This document shows, in pieces, positions 10,402-22,855 of a DNA stretch of 64,000 nt. Each line of letters starts with the position of its first letter. Positions within the stretch are counted from its first letter, which is position 1. This DNA is from Dactylonectria macrodidyma (lineage: Eukaryota; Ascomycota; Sordariomycetes; Hypocreales; Nectriaceae), in NCBI GenBank assembly GCA_020744425.1, contig JAGMUV010000007.1:806001-870000 (forward strand), read 5' to 3'. The notes under the pieces are model-generated. The model did no database searches and had not been told where the DNA came from. It worked only from the letters and a program-made list of their open reading frames with translations. The position numbers and the translations under genes are program-made.

Positions 10402-13015
10402 GGTGGCGGTAGATCGTATCGTCGAGACAGGGAAGCGATAGAAGACGCGGGTGCCGCGGAGGGACGCGAGAAGTGGTAGTCGGTCGCGTCCGATAGCGGA
10501 TGTCGGAGATGACTGAAGGCAAGGACGATATCTCAAAGAGAAAGGCTGGCGAAAGTTGGAAGCACGCGCAGGGGCTTGGTCGGTATGTCGTTAAGCTTGT
10601 AGTTGAGCGAGGTCAGTAGCTTCCCAGATGAGCTTGGATTGTTGGAGGCCTGAAAAATATGGTGTGAAGTTCGGAACGCAACGGATGGAGGCTTGACGGA
10701 CTGACGGGATTAGTCAGAATTAGCACGTGACGAGGTGGGGGTGCGTGGCCTGTGCGTTGGGCAAAGCATGTGCTGCAAGGTGGCGCCGAATGCTCCGAAT
10801 GGTCGATGACAGTCTTTCTGGGTCAGCACTCAAACCACTACCAAGAGATGGAGTGATCGCGACAATGCTGTATTAGTACTTTGCTTTGGGTCTAGGCATC
10901 CGTCGAGTGACTCGAAGACGAGGCCGGGTTTGAGAGTCCTTGGCGTCATTACCCAACGGGATGCAAGTATTCCAAGCATGAGCAAGGCGTGACTCACGGC
11001 CTCGCCCTAATGGTGCCTTGCGCTATGGGAGGGGGGAAGGCTGCGGCGTGAATGGGTGCACCATCAAACAATCCCCCGGTCTCCGTGCACCTCTGCCTTG
11101 CGTTGGCTGAGGCCGACCACTCACTAGAGGGTATTTATATCCATCGTGCGGCCTCCACTAGACGCCTGACGCAGGCCTGGACGAGGCTATGACAACTGGC
11201 CAACCGACATGTAAACGATGCCAGGAACAAGGTCCAAATTGTGATGTTGTTCACGATCTTGTCAACCCAACGGACTCCGGTTTATTCGCGTGTCCCCTGG
11301 TCATCCAGTATCAACTTCGCCTGCGTCCCACTTGGTGACATGCGACTGGAAGGGGGAGGGGGGGTTGCCTGGATCCGTCCTGGAGGACTCATGATGGATG
11401 CGTAAGGAGTGAGTTGGCGGTAACCAGCTGACCAGGGCCAACACGATGCCTTACATCCGTGGACAGCTCCCCATTGGGTACTGCACTGGATCGTGCGCCC
11501 CGAGGAGGATTTGGATGTATGACCCCATCCCCGTTGTCCTTGCCGAGAGGTCCTGTCTTGGAGGTGGAAGTTCCTCCAGTTGATTTCTACCTCAGTCATT
11601 CATAATATCTGATGATCTCTCGGCCGAGAGAGGGATAAGGAAATCAAGTAATGAAAGTAAAGCTGAATAACTTTATCCCAACAGTGAGTCGTGAGCGGAA
11701 GATGGCCTATCATCACAAGGGCCGTTCCCAGTGGCGATTCTCGCGTCCCGAGGCGTAAGGTTGGTGGCGATTGGGGGATTGGCCATTAGACGCATCCGTG
11801 TAGTAGCGATGTACGCGTAGTCATTGCGAATCCCACAGCCCTCGGACAAGAGGGGATTCAAAGGTATGACGACGAAAACGATGCCGGCTGAAGAGAGTGG
11901 CGTCTTCCGACTGGGCCGAGGCCAAAACAAGTAGGTGATAAGAGGAGTATTCAGCGATCCGAGCAGTGAGACATGGTGGGTGAATTGAGGTCCTCATAGC
12001 TGGTGTTCCAAGATCGGAGTTGTTCACCTTGCGATCAGAAGGTGAGTGTGTGAGGGGAAAAACCTGGTAAGGGGGGGGGGGGATTTTGGAGTCTCGTTTG
12101 GGGTCTTCCAGCGACGTACCATTGTCAGGCATTTCTGCATTTACACCAGAAATATGAGGTTGAGACTCTTGTGTTGATGCAGTCTAGCCACGGCCTGCTA
12201 CCCAAAAGCAGCTAAGGCATGGGTGTCTCTTCCTCAAGCCACAAATCAAAACCTTGTCATTGATAATGCCTGTCACTACCTATGCATTGCTAGCCAGACA
12301 GGGTTGCAGCAGAGATATTTTCCTACTTTTAGAGGAAACAAGTCTATTTGCATCGTGATTCTAACGTCCTTCTTGCTCGTGGTAAAATGGGCTACGCTGG
12401 GAGACCTTCGTGGAGGTGGAATCACGTGATCTGTATGCCCTGAAGTCGATTCAGTTCACCTGGCGACACCGCGAACCTGTCATCTCTCGCTCGCGCCCCT
12501 AGGTCATTATGTGGTGGCGCAGCGGGAGGGAAACAGTGTGTTGGTAATGACATACATTTCTGTTTAGCCCCCAATTTCTCAGGCAGCATTCTTGGGCTTT
12601 CATGATAGTTGTTCAGCCTCAGCCAATTGACACTGGACTTCCTGTCTGGGACCCTCATCTCACCCAAACGTGGTTCGCTCCTCGAAAGTGTGGCGCGCTA
12701 CGTCCAAGAGGTATTCACGATGCCTCACCTTATTTCTGCAAGCTAAGCGTTCAAAACTCAACCCTGCCGTCCAGAATTAAGCGGTCAGAAAACATCATCA
12801 AGGGCGATTGTTGGGCCGATTGATTGGCACAAAATGGTTGAACTGAGACTAGCAGCGCAGCCGTGGCGTTCTTGCAGATGAGGAGGCGTTCTTTTGACTC
12901 TTATAACACTCTGCGCCGCATCCTTCGAGTTTCCAGACTTTCCCTCTGTTTCCATCAACCCATCAATCCTTATCTTTCTGCCTTGCGAGACTGACCACCC
13001 AACCAAGCCTCCACC
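10402..13015. other. intergenic region, 2.6 kb
   Basis: No complete gene is supported. It holds a cysteine-rich short frame at 11190-11339 (listed separately) and a run of about 12 G at roughly 12068-12080. The 120 bases before 13016 are C/T-rich and probably the leader of the PhnB-like gene. Confidence 0.55.
11190..11339 (+). pseudogene. possible zinc-cluster fragment
   Basis: The frame from ATG 11190 gives about 50 residues and contains TCKRCQEQGPNCDVV. The spacing C-x2-C-x6-C resembles half of a fungal Zn2Cys6 DNA-binding cluster. The other three cysteines are absent on either side, and the frame soon stops. It could be a remnant of a transcription factor gene or chance. I see no splice site that would restore a full cluster. 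Confidence 0.2.
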
Positions 13016-13519
13016 ATGTCGATTGGCAAGATCACCACCTGCCTCTGGTTCGAGAACCAAGCCGAGGAGGCCGCCAACCACTATGTCTCTGCCTTCGGCG
13101 GTGACTCTAAAATTACCACCATCCAACGCTACACTTCTGGGGGGAAAGAATTTCATGGACGTGAGCCTGGATCTGTCATGGTCGTTGAGTTTGAGCTCCG
13201 GGGCAATCGCTTCGTCGGTCTGAACGGCGGCCCGGCCAAGTGGAGCTTCAACGAAGCCGTCTCCTTCCAGGTCGAATGCGATGACCAAGCCGAAGTCGAC
13301 CACTTCTGGGAGAAGCTTGGAGAGGGAGGAGACGAATCTAAGCGACAATGCGGGTGGATCGCTGACAAGTATGGTGTCTCGTGGCAGGTGGTGCCAAAGG
13401 TACTGAAGAAGATGCTCGGCTCGGATGATAAGGAGGCTGCGAGCAGGGCTAGTGTTGCGATGATGCACATGACGAAGTTTGACATTGCTCTTCTTGAAAA
13501 AGCATTTGAGGGCAACTAG
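13016..13519 (+). CDS. PhnB-like protein, glyoxalase/3-demethylubiquinone methyltransferase fold
   Basis: This single-exon gene of 167 aa has the start context CCACCATGTC. It opens with KITTCLWFENQAEEAANHY, continues with VEFELRGNRFVGLNGG and ends with FWEKLGEGG..CGWIADKYGVSWQVVP. This order is characteristic of the PhnB/YjdN family (Pfam 3-dmu-9_3-mt), a vicinal oxygen chelate fold. Despite the Pfam name, members are not proven methyltransferases and their substrate is generally unknown. The typical bacterial family length is similar, and such short intronless genes occur widely in fungi. No targeting signal is seen. It stands alone, with over 1.8 kb free on its 3' side and 2.6 kb on its 5' side, so context gives no hint of a pathway. 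Confidence 0.88.
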   Translation: MSIGKITTCLWFENQAEEAANHYVSAFGGDSKITTIQRYTSGGKEFHGREPGSVMVVEFELRGNRFVGLNGGPAKWSFNEAVSFQVECDDQAEVDHFWEKLGEGGDESKRQCGWIADKYGVSWQVVPKVLKKMLGSDDKEAASRASVAMMHMTKFDIALLEKAFEGN

Positions 13520-15332
13520 GAAGTTTGGGGTTTCAACTCTGTGGCCCTCAGACGAATCCTTTCAACAGCCTTGTCTACCTCAGTTGTTGGTATCAAATTG
13601 AACAAACTATTATTCACTATGATGCATAAACAGGTGTTTAGGCAATATGCTGTTAACCTACCTCACCTTTGACGGAGTGAACAAGCCTCTGCGCAGGTTG
13701 TACTGCACTGGAGAGCTCTCGACCTAGCCCATGGGTTGACCTATGAGCAACCTGCCTACTGGTTGTGGCTGAAGAGGACCAAAGGCCGGTTGGCAATGTG
13801 AATGCCGGTTCAGATGCGCATACAGCTAGAAGCTCAATGATAAAATGCCATCATTTTCGTCCACTGGAGTCAACATCTGGTGGTAAGATTGGAAGGTCTT
13901 CAAACAGTGCAAACGGCTGAGGGGCAGAAAACGTGAACTTGTGTAACCCAAGGCGAAGAGTGAATAGCATAAAATTGTGGCTGTGATCTTGAGTTGATGA
14001 TACTACGGGTGCACTATTCCAAGTTGCATGATACTACGTTGGTGATTTTTACGTTCAATCCCAATTCGTTCTGTCTTCCTTCAAGCTGTGACTAACTATT
14101 TGCACTTTCTGGAAACCTGCCTCGCGACTCTCTGAAGCGCCATCCATTACACCGATCAACAATGTGCTCCGGGCGCAAGGCGGGCAACGTATACCAAATT
14201 ACCCCATAATAACCTCGTGGCAGACAGAGTAAGGACAAGGCATGTAGGGAGTGCTGGTGGGCCTGATGGGTTCGTTGGGGTTCTTCGTGTCTGCACCAAG
14301 GATTCGTTCGTACGTTAGGTCATCCCACACTCCATGATACCGGGATCAGTACGTAATTGGCACGCGGTCACGGCGACCCTTTGACCGTTTCCCTGCGCTC
14401 GCGGACTCAGTGCGAGGCTATTGTAGCCGAGGGCTTCCTAAGGGAGGAATTATTGCGGTGCCGGAGAGAATTGTAACGCCTCTTCTGCGCGCCTGACCGA
14501 AGCCGCTCGGCTTGCAAAGGGATTTCTCTCGGCCGTTTGCCGAGGTCGACAAAAGCCGTCCACCATGGTGCAGGTTTATTAAAGACACTAGTTCGGTCGC
14601 TAGTAAATGGCACAGACAGGAACCGGGAATACAGCTCTGGCGATTGCTGAGAAGTTAACAGGTTCATGTCTCCACCTGCTGCGATTCCGGGGTCACGTAG
14701 TCACTGACACGGACCCGAAAAAACACTCGGGTGCTGATTATCTAGCATAACGGAACAGGCCAATATTGAGTATATCACTCATCTTATATTGTTAGGTTAC
14801 ACATTCTAATGCCCAGAGCTTCATGAGAAGGCTTGTAAATAGTGGAGAATGGAAAATTTATCATCAGAAATCTCTGCTGGTCATAGAATGCTCCGTCCTC
14901 GGATCAAGGGTTGTCCACCATTTGCAGATTTAAATCCAGCGAAACACTTGTATCCCCAACACAGTTATCTCGGTGTGTCCCTCCGAAAGCGCCGCTAGCC
15001 GAGTTGGAATAGCTTCTCCAACTTTTTGAGGGGCTAGCAGGGAGTGCAAGGTACAGCAATGCGCCTAAATCGGCTCACCAGGAGCTTTCCAGGTTAGTTT
15101 CTTGTGCCCCTCCATCAAACATTCAGAGATAAAAAGTCCCCGCCATCAACCACCATCAGCGCAAAATCTTTTCCTCTCCCACTACTCCTTCCCAGCTCCC
15201 ACATCGTCCACCCTCTTCGTTGACGTTCCCTCTCTTCCTCTATCCATCATCTGCAAGGATATCATCAAGGCACTGGCAAATAGGCACGCGACAGACTTAT
15301 AGCACGCTTTCCCATTGCTCTCAAGTCTAAGC
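13520..15332. other. intergenic region upstream of the permease
   Basis: No gene supported; the longest frame (minus strand, about 14407-14667) has no family features. The last 200 bases before 15333 are C/T- and A-rich, like a leader. The GATA-type sites are listed separately. Confidence 0.55.
14738..15132. promoter_or_regulatory. cluster of GATA-factor-like sites upstream of the permease
   Basis: Three copies of the six-base core AGATAA (or its complement TTATCT) lie at 14738-14743, 14965-14970 and 15127-15132, within 600 bases of the permease start. AreA/NIT2-type GATA factors bind HGATAR and control nitrogen-source permeases in filamentous fungi. A six-base site occurs often by chance, so this is a hint of nitrogen control, not proof. 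Confidence 0.3.
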
Positions 15333-17017
15333 ATGGCCGAACCCACCTTGCGCTCGCCAATCGGCGACGCGAAGCTACAGGACGAGATTGATGAGATCCA
15401 TCATCCCTCGTCCGATGCACTCGCCAACCAGGAAGAGGGGAATGTCCGAGAGGGTGATTACGACACCGAAACGGTCGAGCGCGTCTACAAGAAGATTGAC
15501 CGCCGCATCATCCCAGGTTTGTTCGCCACTCGCGCACATTTGGAATCCATCCACTCATTCTAGCAGCGTTCTGGATTCTCTACTTCCTCTGCTCGGCCAT
15601 TCGTTCCAACATCGGCATTGCCCAGACCATGAACAAGGACGTCGGCCATGACCTCATGACCGTTCTCGGACTGACGGCCAAGGATACTTCCACCGCCCTC
15701 GCCCTTTTCTACGTCGCCTATGTCATCTTCGACTGCCCATCCAACCTCGTCATGAGCAAGGCCAGCCCTCGCCTTTGGATGGCTCGAATCGTCTTCGCTA
15801 CGGGTCTGGTGGGCACTTGCTTCGCCGCCGTCAACGACGCCTGGAGTCTCAAGTTCCTTCGATTCCTCCTTGGTGTCGTTATTGCTGGCCTGTGGCCCGG
15901 CATGGCCTTTTACCTCACCCTCTTCTACCCACCGACCCGCATCGCTAAGCGAATCGGCATGTACTTCACTGCTGCTCAAGTCTCTGCGGCCGTCGTTGGA
16001 CTTGTGTCCGCTGGTTTCCAGAAAATGGATGGCCTGGGTGGTTTGATTGGTTTCCGTTGGATGTTCCTCATCTATGGCCTCGTCGCCATTGTGTTGAGCT
16101 TTACCCTTCTCTGGTGGCTCCCTGACCGTCCTCTGGCTCCCGGCCAGACTCGGTCGAACACTGGCATCTTCAAATTCCTTCCGGCGACTCCCGAAGTCCT
16201 GACCGGTCATGATGCTACTGTCCATTACCACGACCTTCGACGTGTTTACCACGCCCGCCCTTGGACCATGAGGGATCTCGGCCTCGTCCTGATTGACTGG
16301 CGCCTGTGGCCGTTGACCATGATGTACTTTGGCGTTGTCGGTGTGGGTATTGGCACTCAGCTGTATGGCTCGGTCATCATTGCATCCATCCAGCCCGAGG
16401 CAAGCAGCATTGAGGTCAGCTTACTCTTTGCTCCCATCTGGATCATGGACCTCATCGCCATTTTGATTGTCACCCCTATCTCGGATCGCTTCCACAAGTC
16501 GCGCCCTTACTTCTTCTCGGCTGCTGTGTGCATCCAGATCAGCGGTCTCCTGACAACAACTTTGGCGACCAGCAACGGCTGGGCTCGGTACGGTGGTCTC
16601 CTCATGGTCGGGTTTGGTCTTGGTCCTACTGTTCCAATCTGTATGGCCTGGAGCTCCGAGGTCTTTCAGAAGCGCCACGGAGAAGTTGGCGTTGCGGCTG
16701 CCACCGCTCTCGTCTCCGGCCTGGGCAACCTTGGTAGCGTCATGACCACTTACGCCTTGTATACCGGTTGGCCCGAGGATGCTGCTCCTGGACCTCACCA
16801 GTACCGAAAGAGCAACTACATCATGATCGGAATCCTTTGTATGAGCATCCTCAGCTCCTTCTTGATGAAGGTCCTCTTGAAGATCTTCGGCAACCCACCT
16901 AGCAGCAAGCTTCAAGATGATTCAGCCAGCGATTTTGAGGACGGCGCAGCCAGGCGGGAGGGGCAGGAGCGTGGTTTTGGAACCCGTCTTCCTTGGAAAC
17001 GAACTAACCGGGACTAA
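15333..17017 (+). CDS. MFS permease, allantoate/DAL5 (anion:cation symporter) family
   Basis: Plasma-membrane transporter of 545 aa from two exons (15333-15516 and 15564-17017; 47-nt intron with GTTTGT donor and TCTAG acceptor). The cytosolic N-terminus ends in VYKKIDRRIIP, the standard lead-in to helix 1 of this family. Helix 2 and its loop read FYVAYVIFDCPSNLVMSK, then come RFLLGVVIAGLWPGMAFYL and YPPTRIAKRIGMYF, all family landmarks. About 12 hydrophobic segments are visible. The tail is charged. Relatives carry allantoate, ureidosuccinate, nicotinate or other carboxylates, and the substrate cannot be read from sequence. ATG 15333 is used because the longer frame starts at TTG. GATA-like sites upstream hint at nitrogen regulation. 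Confidence 0.92.
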
Positions 17018-18266
17018 TTCTCCCTTGGTTCCTCGACAAGAGTCGCTCTCCGCCAACAGCCGATCTTCAACAATCGCCATTGTCGACTACCTGAACACTT
17101 GTTCTCATCTACTGGTAGCTCAACCTACATTTCTGCTACATCTTTGCAACCTTATCATTCATTTTGACTGAAACGTCACCCAAGGGGGTCCAAGTCGCTG
17201 TTTGCAGGTCTCCTGGGTCCTAACGGGATCTTGGAATTGCTTTGACCAGCGACAGTGCTTCTCTTGAATGGAACTTGAGTCGTGACGGAAGAGAGGACAA
17301 TGCTTTCACGCTATCGTCTCGTTCACTTCGCGTTTCCAGAACCATCCCGGAGGATTGCACGAACCACCCCGAGGATTTTGTGTGTTACTTTTTATTGCTT
17401 CGGCTTTGCTTTACTGCGATGTTTTGCTCTTTGATGATACCCCATCAGCGTTTATACCCGCTGTCTTACGAGTTTCTCTTTCCCTCGACAGCGACAGTGC
17501 TTTTACGCCATCGCTGGGACGGTGTGTTGGACCGAGGCCCAAGGCCGGCGAAAATGCTTCAGCGCTATCGTCTGGCGGGCTCTCGTGGGCGTCTAGCCTT
17601 GTATTAAGGGTGGACAAGGAAAACGTAGCCCAAGGGGCTACGTGCGAGTGTTTGGAGTGTACAGATCCATTTAGGCTGTACAGGCTTATTCAGGATTATA
17701 TGATAACTTGGATAAGACTCATTTGCTCCCACTGATTGATTACTCTATGATGTGAACAAACAATAGCTGCCACTGTCACATGAACAAACGACGTTCCTTG
17801 GTAGCTTTCGAATGGTCGGGTCGAGGTGTCTTGTCGGAATCAGCCTGCCCCGCTTGCAGTCTTTCGCGAAACCAGGACCCAGTACCCTGCGATCTTGCAA
17901 GCAAAATAGGAGAGTGAGACGAAGAGTTGAGAGCCCAATGCTTTCCCGCAGTGCTTTAAGTTGCCTCATTCTCTCGTGTGTGCTTGATCAAATCAGATGG
18001 CTTGGCTGTTTCCTCATGCAAACCAGTCAGAGAGGTGCAAGAGCCGATCGTGAGGAGTTGTCTTAGATGGCACCTGCCGCAAGGTATTTACCTGCCTGCC
18101 TCACATACAACGAATTACGGTGCTTGCCATTTCCTAAAATTCCACTCTTCTTTTTCTTCCTGCTTTTTACTTCCTTCTGCTTCCATTACCCTCCCACCTC
18201 CATTTACCCAAATCCATCAACAAAACAAACAATAACTCGCAAAAACCCGCGAAGTCCCCCGCCCGC
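17018..18266. other. intergenic region
   Basis: No gene supported. Overlapping frames at 17240-17740 have no recognisable features. The bases from about 18120 to 18266 are C/T/A-rich and look like the leader of the next gene. Confidence 0.55.
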
Positions 18267-19120
18267 ATGGAACCACCACCTCTGTCGGAGACGAAACATG
18301 CCATTCGCGAGCAAGTCCCACTCAGCGAAGCAGACTACGAAGCACTGGGTGACACCAATCGTGCCTTGTGCATCGCTGTCCACAAAAAGGATCGCCTCTA
18401 TGATCCCTCGCAACTAGAGTCTCTCGAGAGTATCATCGCCCAGTCACTGGAAGCAGAAAATGGCCATGTCATTGGCGTCACTCGAGTCGCTAAATATTTG
18501 TTGGTGGTTCTTTATTCATCCACTGCCGTCCGTGACGAAGCCCTTGGCTATCTATATGGCCGTCTGGTACAGTGGGAGCAGGACTGCTTCCGCGCTGTGG
18601 TAGCTCCATTTCCTCGAATCTCCGGCCCGCACACATGGTTTGTGCCTGTCAGTCTCCTCACGAGCCCAATCGATCTCTCTGTGGCAATTGAGGCATTGCT
18701 CTGTCAACAGAATGATATCCGTAAGGTCGGCTCGCTGGCGTACGATATCCGGAGACTCTTGACCGCCGAGTCTCTCCCAACTTCGACTTTTGCGGTAAGC
18801 ACCCAGACAGCTATGCTTTTGCATTTGCTAAACCTTTCTAGGTAGTTTAGGAGAAACCATGCAACTTGAATGACGAACGGTTATTTGTTCAGGGACAGAT
18901 GCGAGTTATCACGGCAGAACGCCGCTTCGAATGCCCGCTGTGCGATGGGCTCCACCCCGCTGCACACTGCGATAATGGGGATGCTCGCATGACTCTCGGA
19001 CCCACACTCCTTACAACACGGAATGAGGAATTGACGGGAACTTTCATGGAGGAGGTCTATTATGACACGGGAACTTTCATGGAAAAGGTTCGTGACGAAT
19101 GTCACCATTATCGAAAATAA
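18267..19120 (+). CDS. hypothetical protein with zinc-knuckle-like motif
   Basis: The frame from ATG 18267 is preceded by a typical leader. I join exon 18267-18794 to 18893-19120 over a GTAAGC..CAG intron of 98 nt, giving 251 aa. If the intron is not removed, the protein stops at 18845 (192 aa). The first 176 residues are mixed and look globular. They include VTRVAKYLLVVLYSSTAV and SPIDLSVAIEALLCQQ, with no membrane segment. Exon 2 adds CPLCDGLHPAAHC (residues 190-202), a C-x2-C-x3-H-x4-C pattern close to the CCHC knuckle of gag-like and RNA-binding proteins. The tail has an 11-residue duplication (TGTFMEEV / TGTFMEKV). I do not recognise the family. The intron choice is inferred from frame and splice signals. 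Confidence 0.5.
19034..19083 (+). repeat. 33-nt in-frame duplication
   Basis: The 17-base unit ACGGGAACTTTCATGGA occurs at 19034-19050 and again at 19067-19083, 33 bases apart. This keeps the frame and gives an 11-residue duplication near the end of the preceding hypothetical protein. Confidence 0.85.
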
Positions 19121-22100
19121 AGTAAGCAAGCGGTAGATGTCATCGGTTCCTCGCCCATACGCCTGGCAGAGCCAATTTAGAGCACTGTCCGCTTTACCAA
19201 CCCTTAGCACACAACACGAATACTAGTGCGCGGGGAGCAGTTTCTAAGCATATATAAGACAAAATATATGGGTACTGGGCTGCATGGCTGAGTGGATGGG
19301 TTTATCACAGCTCCGATGCTAGATTGAGGGTCTTGTCGAGAGCCGTCACTCTTAGCTGGAAAGGACTCTCGCGGATGGTCTAGTATGTTGTCAACACTCA
19401 AACATTCGATAGAGCTGATCTGCTATAATCCCATCAAACAAGGCAGAATTTATCTATTAATCCATGCTTTTCTATTGACTGGAATAGATCACTACTCATT
19501 AATTGTGATTTCCAAAGAGACACTTTCGTCTGGTAAAGCAGCCATCACAGCTACCCTGCACTGTTTACTCCTAGTGCGAAAAGAAAAAAAGGGCAGCAAA
19601 TCAGTTCGGTAATCTATAACTGCTCAAGCCACGGTTCTAGATAAAACAGACTCATGTATTTCCATTGATTACCCTTTCATCAGACCATGTCACCACGGCT
19701 CGTGTTGGTACTTCCGGATGCGGGTAGACGGAGAACTTTAATACGACCTCCCGAATGCAGATATAAATGATTCGGAAGCCTCATTCTTGCCGGCCAAGCC
19801 CGAACTTTGAGTGCTCAATTGATTTAAATAAAAAGTGCGTTGTCTAAGGTGCGAGTTGTGCCACAGAGCAGGAAAAGCAGTACGTGACTAGCGTCTCAGA
19901 CATGCAAGGAACTCCCTAGGCTACGCCGCGATTATGATTGGAGACTTACAGTGACTCTAATCTGTCAAAACCACAATTTCTTGATGAATCACGATAATTT
20001 CGCAGTCGCATCGGCCGTATAATCAGCAAGATCTGACAACTATTACTCGTAAATAATTTGAATCAATTTACATTGTGGCTGTGAGGTGGGCGAGCGCGGT
20101 ATTGTATAGCACCATCAAGGCTGTGGCCAACCCCCATTTACTTGAGGGTTCTTATATTAACGAGGACCGAGGGATCCGTCATGTTTCATGAAACAAGTCT
20201 CATGAGGAAGAAATCCTATGCTGGGACAGGGTGCTGGTGCCGTTCACGTTTCTGAACATGACGACAAGCGGTGGACGGTTGGCTGGTTCAAAGGCAAGGA
20301 AGACGGATTTGAGGGTAATTAGAGGGGATGGGGTGGTGATTCATCCCAATATATGTGAGAGACCTGTGCATCAGCCATGTCCTGCGAGTGCCGGCGCTTG
20401 GGTGGATTGGGCGGAATTGATGGGCTGCGCCTAAAACGGAATGAGAAGAGGCTGAAAGGGATGCCCCCGCATAAGAAAAAAAGACAGAAGTGCACATCCC
20501 AAACGCTGACGACATGGTGGGTGGGGGGTGTGTCGTTTGACGATCATCGGGGCAGATCAGGGGCGTCAAGTTTATTGATGGCGGACGAAATGTGTGTGTG
20601 GATGACGCGTGGGGCGACGATGAGTGGCCCATGAGCCGCAGGAGCTGGTTGTAGATCAGGTACAGCTTGTTAGTTGGCGACAGCTGCGTCTCCAGGTTGA
20701 TCAATGTGGTTGCAGGTGAGGCCGCTCCACAGTTTGGAACAGAGGGCGGCGAAGTACACTAGGATTCCATCAATGGGGTAACTGTGAGTCTTTTACTGCA
20801 TTTCCCTATTTCAGTTGTCAACGAGGCGCAGCAGAGAGTTGCACCCGTTTGCAGGAATAACCAGACGGGATTGCTAAACAAAAAGGGAAAACGACCCCCG
20901 ACAGGCCGAAACAGGGTGAAGGAGGGGACGATTCCTGGGACCAAGGAGGAGGGGATCACCAGATGATCAGCAGAAAGTGAGCCGTGGCGGCGGGTTGACC
21001 GCTGACAGGACAGTGGCAGAAGCTCCCTAGGAAAAAGCTGCGTTGTGTTGACGTGTGTTGCGTTGACATTGTGGAGGCACTGCCTCATACTCTGGCGAGG
21101 GACGGGCCTCTGAAACGGCAAAGACACCCTGAGTCGTCATGTTCTAGGTGGACTGGTCACGATGAAACGCGGCCCTGGCTGCTCCTGTTCTGTTTTTGGG
21201 ATTCTGGGAGGGCCGTCCTTGACGTTAGGATGTGCCTTGAGTAGTCTACGGGTGATTGCTGATGGCGTCTGTAACTCCTTCTGATCAACAACCTAAGTGC
21301 GGGTGATGCGATGAAGCTTGGGCGTTCAGCTTGTAGCATCTGTATTGATGGCGGCGTTAGTCATCCAGGATACCTCAGGCTTGGATGGGTTGTTCTTTTT
21401 TTGGTGGTGGGGTGGTGTTGTTCCTCACGCACTTACGCCCCTCACTCTCCACCCCCTGGATAAACTGGTTCCTCGGTCGTGCGACATAGAGAACGACTTG
21501 CCCCTGGGAATATTATGCATATTCTCAGATCCCTGCGCTAAAGCATCAACTTCCTCCTCGCAACCTCTGGCTCTCGCTTTCGCTGCAACCGCCCAGCCGA
21601 TTCTCAGACCAACGGCCCCACGCGTGCCCCGAGGCTCAGAAACAAACCACGGCAATCAATCGAGCCAGCAATTTTAGCCAGGAGCATCGACATAAGCCAA
21701 ACAGACGGCTGTGCTACGGCCTCATTGGCCGCCCGCCCGTTTGCCCCGTCTGTATGCGACTGTCAACAGCGATGCTCAAACACGATGGCGGACCATTTTC
21801 GTCAGCCTAGGGCCGTTGATTTACGCCCATGGGATGGCTGCTCTTTGATCTATGCCCATGGCGGAATGCAAATTGCGAATCTGGGATTCGATCGTCTCAA
21901 CTGATGGTTGTCACCAGAATAGCTCTACCAATTCTTTCTCAAGGAGGTGTTGGGAAGGATGCCCATGGACAACCGTCATAAGCGAATTGCCATGGCCAGA
22001 TGACCGTCCAACTCTGAAGTCAGAGTACAACCTCATCACCATATGTTCGTCTCCTCCGTCTGGCGACTTAACTACCCGTGGCCAGTGCAACACCGTTCCC

Positions 22101-22855
22101 ACCGTCAACCCGTGAGGATCCTCCCCGGACAACGACTCCTATGTGGCCCGATCTCATAACCTTGCCCACGTCCCGCCGCCCACTTTTCCGAGCCCTCGTC
22201 TCGTCTATATTCAACTATAGCCCGAGCGATATGGCTCTCACTCGTCCTCACCACGGACTTGGCACTCTCTGCCTCGTCGTCTTTTCCCCCGGCGGCCCAC
22301 TGGGGTGTATCCATCTCGGAGACAAGCACCACTTCCATCGCGTCTCAAGTTCAGGCCGCCTCAATAAACTCCGATCATTGGCAGGGGAGTCCGCCACGGC
22401 GCTTTACAACGTAGTACCGTAGAATGTTGTTCCTGGCCAATGCTTGCTGATGCTTGCCATGTGCCATTCCGAACGGGCCTTGTCGTGCTGCGGCTCGTCC
22501 GCGTTGCCCTGTCTGTCCCATACTGCCTCTGCCAGTGCCAGAGTTCTTTAATACGGCTTCGCCATTCCCCAGCTTCGGTTTGTTCTTTCCTTTCTCTTCA
22601 CTCCGCTTGTCACTCCCTTCACCCTCCCATACCATTCGTTTCTGTTCGCCCATTTGGGTTTTGTCACTCTCTAAGGTGCTAGGTCGCCTTCTTTTCACCT
22701 CGCCTTCTGTTCGTTTCCGCTCTTTGATAGAGCTTTCACTCCTTGTTCTCACCACCAAACACTTCCATCACCAACTTCCAACCTTTCGAACTTTCGAGCC
22801 ATTCAAACTTTCGAACCTATCAAATATTTCAGACATTTCGAAACCCTTCGCAACT
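19121..22855. other. long intergenic region
   Basis: This 3.7 kb stretch has no supported gene. The part at about 19380-20200 is A/T-rich with many in-frame stops, unlike the coding parts of the window. Several frames at 20230-21130 and 21320-22760 overlap on both strands and carry no family signature. From about 22560 to 22855 the sequence is very C/T-rich with (TTTCGAAC)-like copies near 22785-22850, as expected for the leader of the surface-protein gene. Confidence 0.55.

Noticed and set aside
19278..19350. tRNA-like stretch with TGGCTGAGTGG resembling an A box
   Set aside because: No proper B box (GGTTCGANNCC) follows, and the arms do not pair into a cloverleaf.
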